Source: Fontivita pretiosa (GTDB taxonomy: Bacteria > Planctomycetota > Phycisphaerae > Tepidisphaerales > Tepidisphaeraceae). Taken from it: a stretch of DNA of 64,000 bases. The notes under the pieces are model-generated. The model was given only the letters and a program-made list of their open reading frames with translations. It made no database searches and was not told where the DNA came from. A program made the position numbers and the translations under genes. Positions 61,628 to 64,000 of the stretch are shown piece after piece (the stretch's first letter is position 1; every line of letters begins with the position of its first letter). The stretch lies in contig NZ_CP191258.1 of the NCBI RefSeq assembly GCF_050410795.1, positions 4,092,001-4,156,000 on the forward strand, given 5' to 3'.

Positions 61628-63607
61628 CTATGCCTCGCCCTTGCTCTTCACGCCGCCGCGCAAGTCCTGCAGCGCCACGCCAAAGTCGTGATAGCCGCGC
61701 ATCTGGATGCCCAGCACGTTGAAGTCGGCCTCCGCCGTTTCGATCGTGGGGCTTTCCTGCCCATTGAGGAACGCGACCTCGATGACAGGCAGGTCCGCAG
61801 GGTCGGCCAGTAAGTACCACGCTTTGGCGCTGTTGCCGGTGTACTTGGTGTTGGACAGGTAGCGGCTGACCTCGGAGCGAAACTTGCCCTGGTGCGGGTT
61901 GGCGACGGGGAACTTGGTGTTCGCCGTCGTGTCCCGGATCTCCAGGCTCTTGAAAAGCTGCGTGCCGATCGCCGACAGCGCCGTCGGTACCAGCAGGATC
62001 TGCGGCATGACGCCGATCGGCTTGCCGTCGGAGTCCACCTGGTCCATGAACGTGGTCTCGCACTTGGTCAGCCCGTCGATGCTCAGCGCGGTGTCAGCGC
62101 CGGCGATGTAGTTCTTGTTGCCGGCGGTGAAGAACGCGGCGTTGTCCAGGAACTTGGTCCAGAAGACATCGTTGATCTTCAGGCCCGACCCGCGACCGAG
62201 CTTGCGCGGCACAGTGGTGATCGCGCCCAGGTCGTCGTTGATGATGTCCCGGCGGTCGATCGAGAGCATCAGGCCGAAGGTGTCGGCCTTGTTGCTGTAG
62301 CTTTCGTTGCCCAGAGTTCCGTGCTTCAGTTCTCCGCCGGGCTGCACCATCTCATAGGTGTCGGCGCCGATCAGGCGATAGCTGGTGACGGTCTTGAAGT
62401 CGCTGACATTGCGGACGGCGCAGATGTTTCGCCAGGTCCGCTCGACCGAGAAGAAGCCTTCCAGCAGGAATTTGTTCGTAACCGACGAGAGGATGCCGCC
62501 GATGTCGATGGTGCTGAAGCCGGCCTCGATGTCGCGGGCAAAGGCGAAGCCTTGCCGCGCGAAGGCGAAGCGCAGGACCGAGCGGCTGTCGCGGAAGTTG
62601 CGGCCGGTGTAGCCGTTGGCCCACGCCGCCTCCAGCAGCAACTCCTGAAGACCAATGCCTCCGCGGAAACGCCGGCTGGCCTGCTCCAGGGTCTGCTCGT
62701 CGTAGCACTTTTCCACGTCCCCCAGGCGCGCGGTGAGCATGCACGCAGCTTCGAGGATCGTGCCGCTGAGCGAGTTGTCGGGCACGTGAATGGCCGGAAC
62801 TGACGGAGCCTTGGGACGGCTGGCGCGCAGCACCTCCAGCTCGCACCTGGTAGCGTCCCAGCCATCGCGGATCGCCAGGGCTTCGATGCCATCGTACTTG
62901 CCGTCGCAGATCCTGCGGATCGCGGCGATGCGACTCGTCTCCGCCAGGGCGTTGGCGCGAATTGCGGCGGCGGCGGTGTCAAGCGGCGCAGTCGTCGCAG
63001 ACGCCGTGGTGGTGTCCGTTGTGACGGCGACGCCGCCATTGTCGATTCCATCCATCTCTTGTTTCTCCCGCTTGGCTTGGACGCTGGCGCTGGTCTGGGC
63101 ATCGGCGCCCAGGTCGACGAAGCTGATCTCTCCCAGCGTCGCCTTGCGCACCACGTTCACCGGGCCGGTGTAGCTGCGGCCGTTGACCATGACGCTCTGG
63201 TTTTCCTTGACGAACTCGAACTCCTCGACCCCAGCGCCGATGGACGCTTGCCAAGGGAAGCCGTTCTTGCTCGAAGCGACGACTTCCTTCGCAGCCGCGG
63301 TATCGCGCGAGACGATGCCGCTGGCGACGAGCTGCCCGCCCTCCACGCGGATTGAGTCGGTGTGCCCGACGCCGCTGCCGGCGTCGTGACCGAAGCGGAT
63401 GGGCCGGCTCTGCGACGGAATCGCCAGGCCCGCCAGGTCCACCACGACCGGATGCCGCCACCCCGCCACCCGCATCGGCACACCCGTGTAGGCGACCATG
63501 CGGAAGCGTGGCAGGGCCGGCTTCCCATCAGCGCCGGGTGATGATGCTTCCAGCTCGAACTGCATCGAACCGGTCAGCTCAAGGGGTTTGGCGTTGTTCT
63601 GGGGCAT
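61628..63607 (-). CDS. Fused prohead protease and major capsid protein
   Basis: 659 residues. Residues 1-180 are an HK97-type prohead protease with the catalytic His in RFGHDAGSGVGHTDS (His74) and Ser in WQASIGAGVEEF (Ser122), and an LGEISFVDLGAD strand. After a linker (about 185-235) the rest is a major capsid protein (e.g. GRNFRDSRSVLRFAFARQGF, KTVTSYRLIGADTYEMVQPG, ENGFNxx-like strands), ending in a FNVLGIQMRGYHDFGVAL strand. The two are usually separate genes; here no stop separates them. The protease likely cuts itself free during maturation. Confidence 0.85.
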   Translation of the reverse strand: MPQNNAKPLELTGSMQFELEASSPGADGKPALPRFRMVAYTGVPMRVAGWRHPVVVDLAGLAIPSQSRPIRFGHDAGSGVGHTDSIRVEGGQLVASGIVSRDTAAAKEVVASSKNGFPWQASIGAGVEEFEFVKENQSVMVNGRSYTGPVNVVRKATLGEISFVDLGADAQTSASVQAKREKQEMDGIDNGGVAVTTDTTTASATTAPLDTAAAAIRANALAETSRIAAIRRICDGKYDGIEALAIRDGWDATRCELEVLRASRPKAPSVPAIHVPDNSLSGTILEAACMLTARLGDVEKCYDEQTLEQASRRFRGGIGLQELLLEAAWANGYTGRNFRDSRSVLRFAFARQGFAFARDIEAGFSTIDIGGILSSVTNKFLLEGFFSVERTWRNICAVRNVSDFKTVTSYRLIGADTYEMVQPGGELKHGTLGNESYSNKADTFGLMLSIDRRDIINDDLGAITTVPRKLGRGSGLKINDVFWTKFLDNAAFFTAGNKNYIAGADTALSIDGLTKCETTFMDQVDSDGKPIGVMPQILLVPTALSAIGTQLFKSLEIRDTTANTKFPVANPHQGKFRSEVSRYLSNTKYTGNSAKAWYLLADPADLPVIEVAFLNGQESPTIETAEADFNVLGIQMRGYHDFGVALQDLRGGVKSKGEA

Positions 63608-64000
63608 CTTCTTCCTCCGAATCGGTCTCAGCGGGATCGCTCTGCGATGGCTGCGCGCCTGGGATCGACAATTGGAGCCGGCGCATTAAGGCAACTTCTT
63701 TTGCGCGCTGCTGAAGCTCGGCCTCCCAATCCTTCCCTTGGCGGGCGTACTCATAGGCGAGCGTGGTCGTGTGATTGGCCAGGCGTGTCGCCTGTGCGTT
63801 CGCTTCTTTCGCGGGATCGACGTGCTCCTGTCCATCCCAGAACCACTGGTGGGGCAGGTCACGGAAGCTGGCCGTCCGCATCCATAGTGGCAGCAGACCC
63901 GAGATAAGAACCGCCTCGTTCAGCCACGCCTTGAGGATGCGGTCCAGCACAACCGTGGCAAGCTGGCTTTGATCCACGCGAATGCTCTTGAAGTAGGTCT
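63579..64000 (-). CDS. Phage portal protein, C-terminal end (5' part outside window)
   Basis: The frame is open to the right edge, reading TYFKSIRVDQSQLATVVLDR, and continues through WLNEAVLISGLLPLWMRTAS and PHQWFWDGQEHVDPAKEANA, a signature of lambda-like portal proteins. The C-terminus is acidic. The capsid gene start overlaps its end by 29 bases. Terminase genes are expected just beyond the window. Confidence 0.87.
   Translation of the reverse strand, partial: TYFKSIRVDQSQLATVVLDRILKAWLNEAVLISGLLPLWMRTASFRDLPHQWFWDGQEHVDPAKEANAQATRLANHTTTLAYEYARQGKDWEAELQQRAKEVALMRRLQLSIPGAQPSQSDPAETDSEEEDAPEQRQTP

Noticed and set aside
22025..64000. Integrase or excisionase gene within the element
   Set aside because: No tyrosine or serine recombinase signature was found; only IS transposases, all damaged.

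Overview
The window looks like a chromosome segment of a planctomycete, most likely of the Phycisphaerae type. The DNA is GC-rich. It carries PEP-CTERM-tagged and dockerin-bearing secreted proteins, a pseudopilin with an H-X9-DG motif, a CheB-CheR-PAS-histidine-kinase-receiver fusion, and a MoxR/DUF58/transglutaminase trio. The lineage is inferred from gene content and style only.

Left part, about 1-21960, is host-like. It holds the 3' part of a PL11 rhamnogalacturonan lyase and an RraA-like protein. A cobalamin riboswitch with promoter and terminator precedes an unusual fused surface protein and a pseudopilin. A MoxR-DUF58-TgpA-like operon, cinA, the chemotaxis-like hybrid kinase and an RluA pseudouridine synthase follow. 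Last come a small Cys-rich secreted protein, an ECF sigma/anti-sigma/CpxP-like operon and a secreted coiled-coil protein.

At 22025-22066 lies the 3' half of a tRNA, best read as tRNA-Gly(CCC), on the minus strand and followed by its own intrinsic terminator. Its 5' half is missing. This looks like the distal attachment site of an integrated element extending rightwards beyond the window; no integrase lies inside. Next to it is an overlapping pair of unrecognised genes (22218-24342). A graveyard of defence genes follows (24974-27515): fragments of an anti-phage DUF499 ATPase, a HEPN domain fused to an XRE fragment, a frameshifted CRISPR CARF protein and a 5'-truncated type III-B cmr6. IS debris and an RHS scrap sit beside them.

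The region 29575-37002 is a czcCBA-type heavy-metal RND efflux operon with an embedded PII-like gene. The region 38149-44294 is a type III-like restriction-modification operon with a DUF2283/DUF4258 pair between its subunits. Inverted, internally deleted copies of one IS4-like element flank it. A hsdM scrap and a lone nucleotidyltransferase follow.

From 45730 to the right edge, all on the minus strand, lies a tailed-phage structural module. In transcription order it has portal, fused protease/major capsid, DUF2190 decoration protein, joining proteins, a HAEGY-repeat fibre, tail tube, chaperone-like gene, tape measure and tail-tip candidates. Inside it, between tail genes, sits a metal-responsive cargo block (49873-53210). 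One part is a mercury-type MerR with a small CCC-motif protein. The other is an ArsR-controlled four-gene overlapping operon built around an MtrA-like corrinoid-methyltransferase homologue. That block is the best candidate for an undescribed system here.
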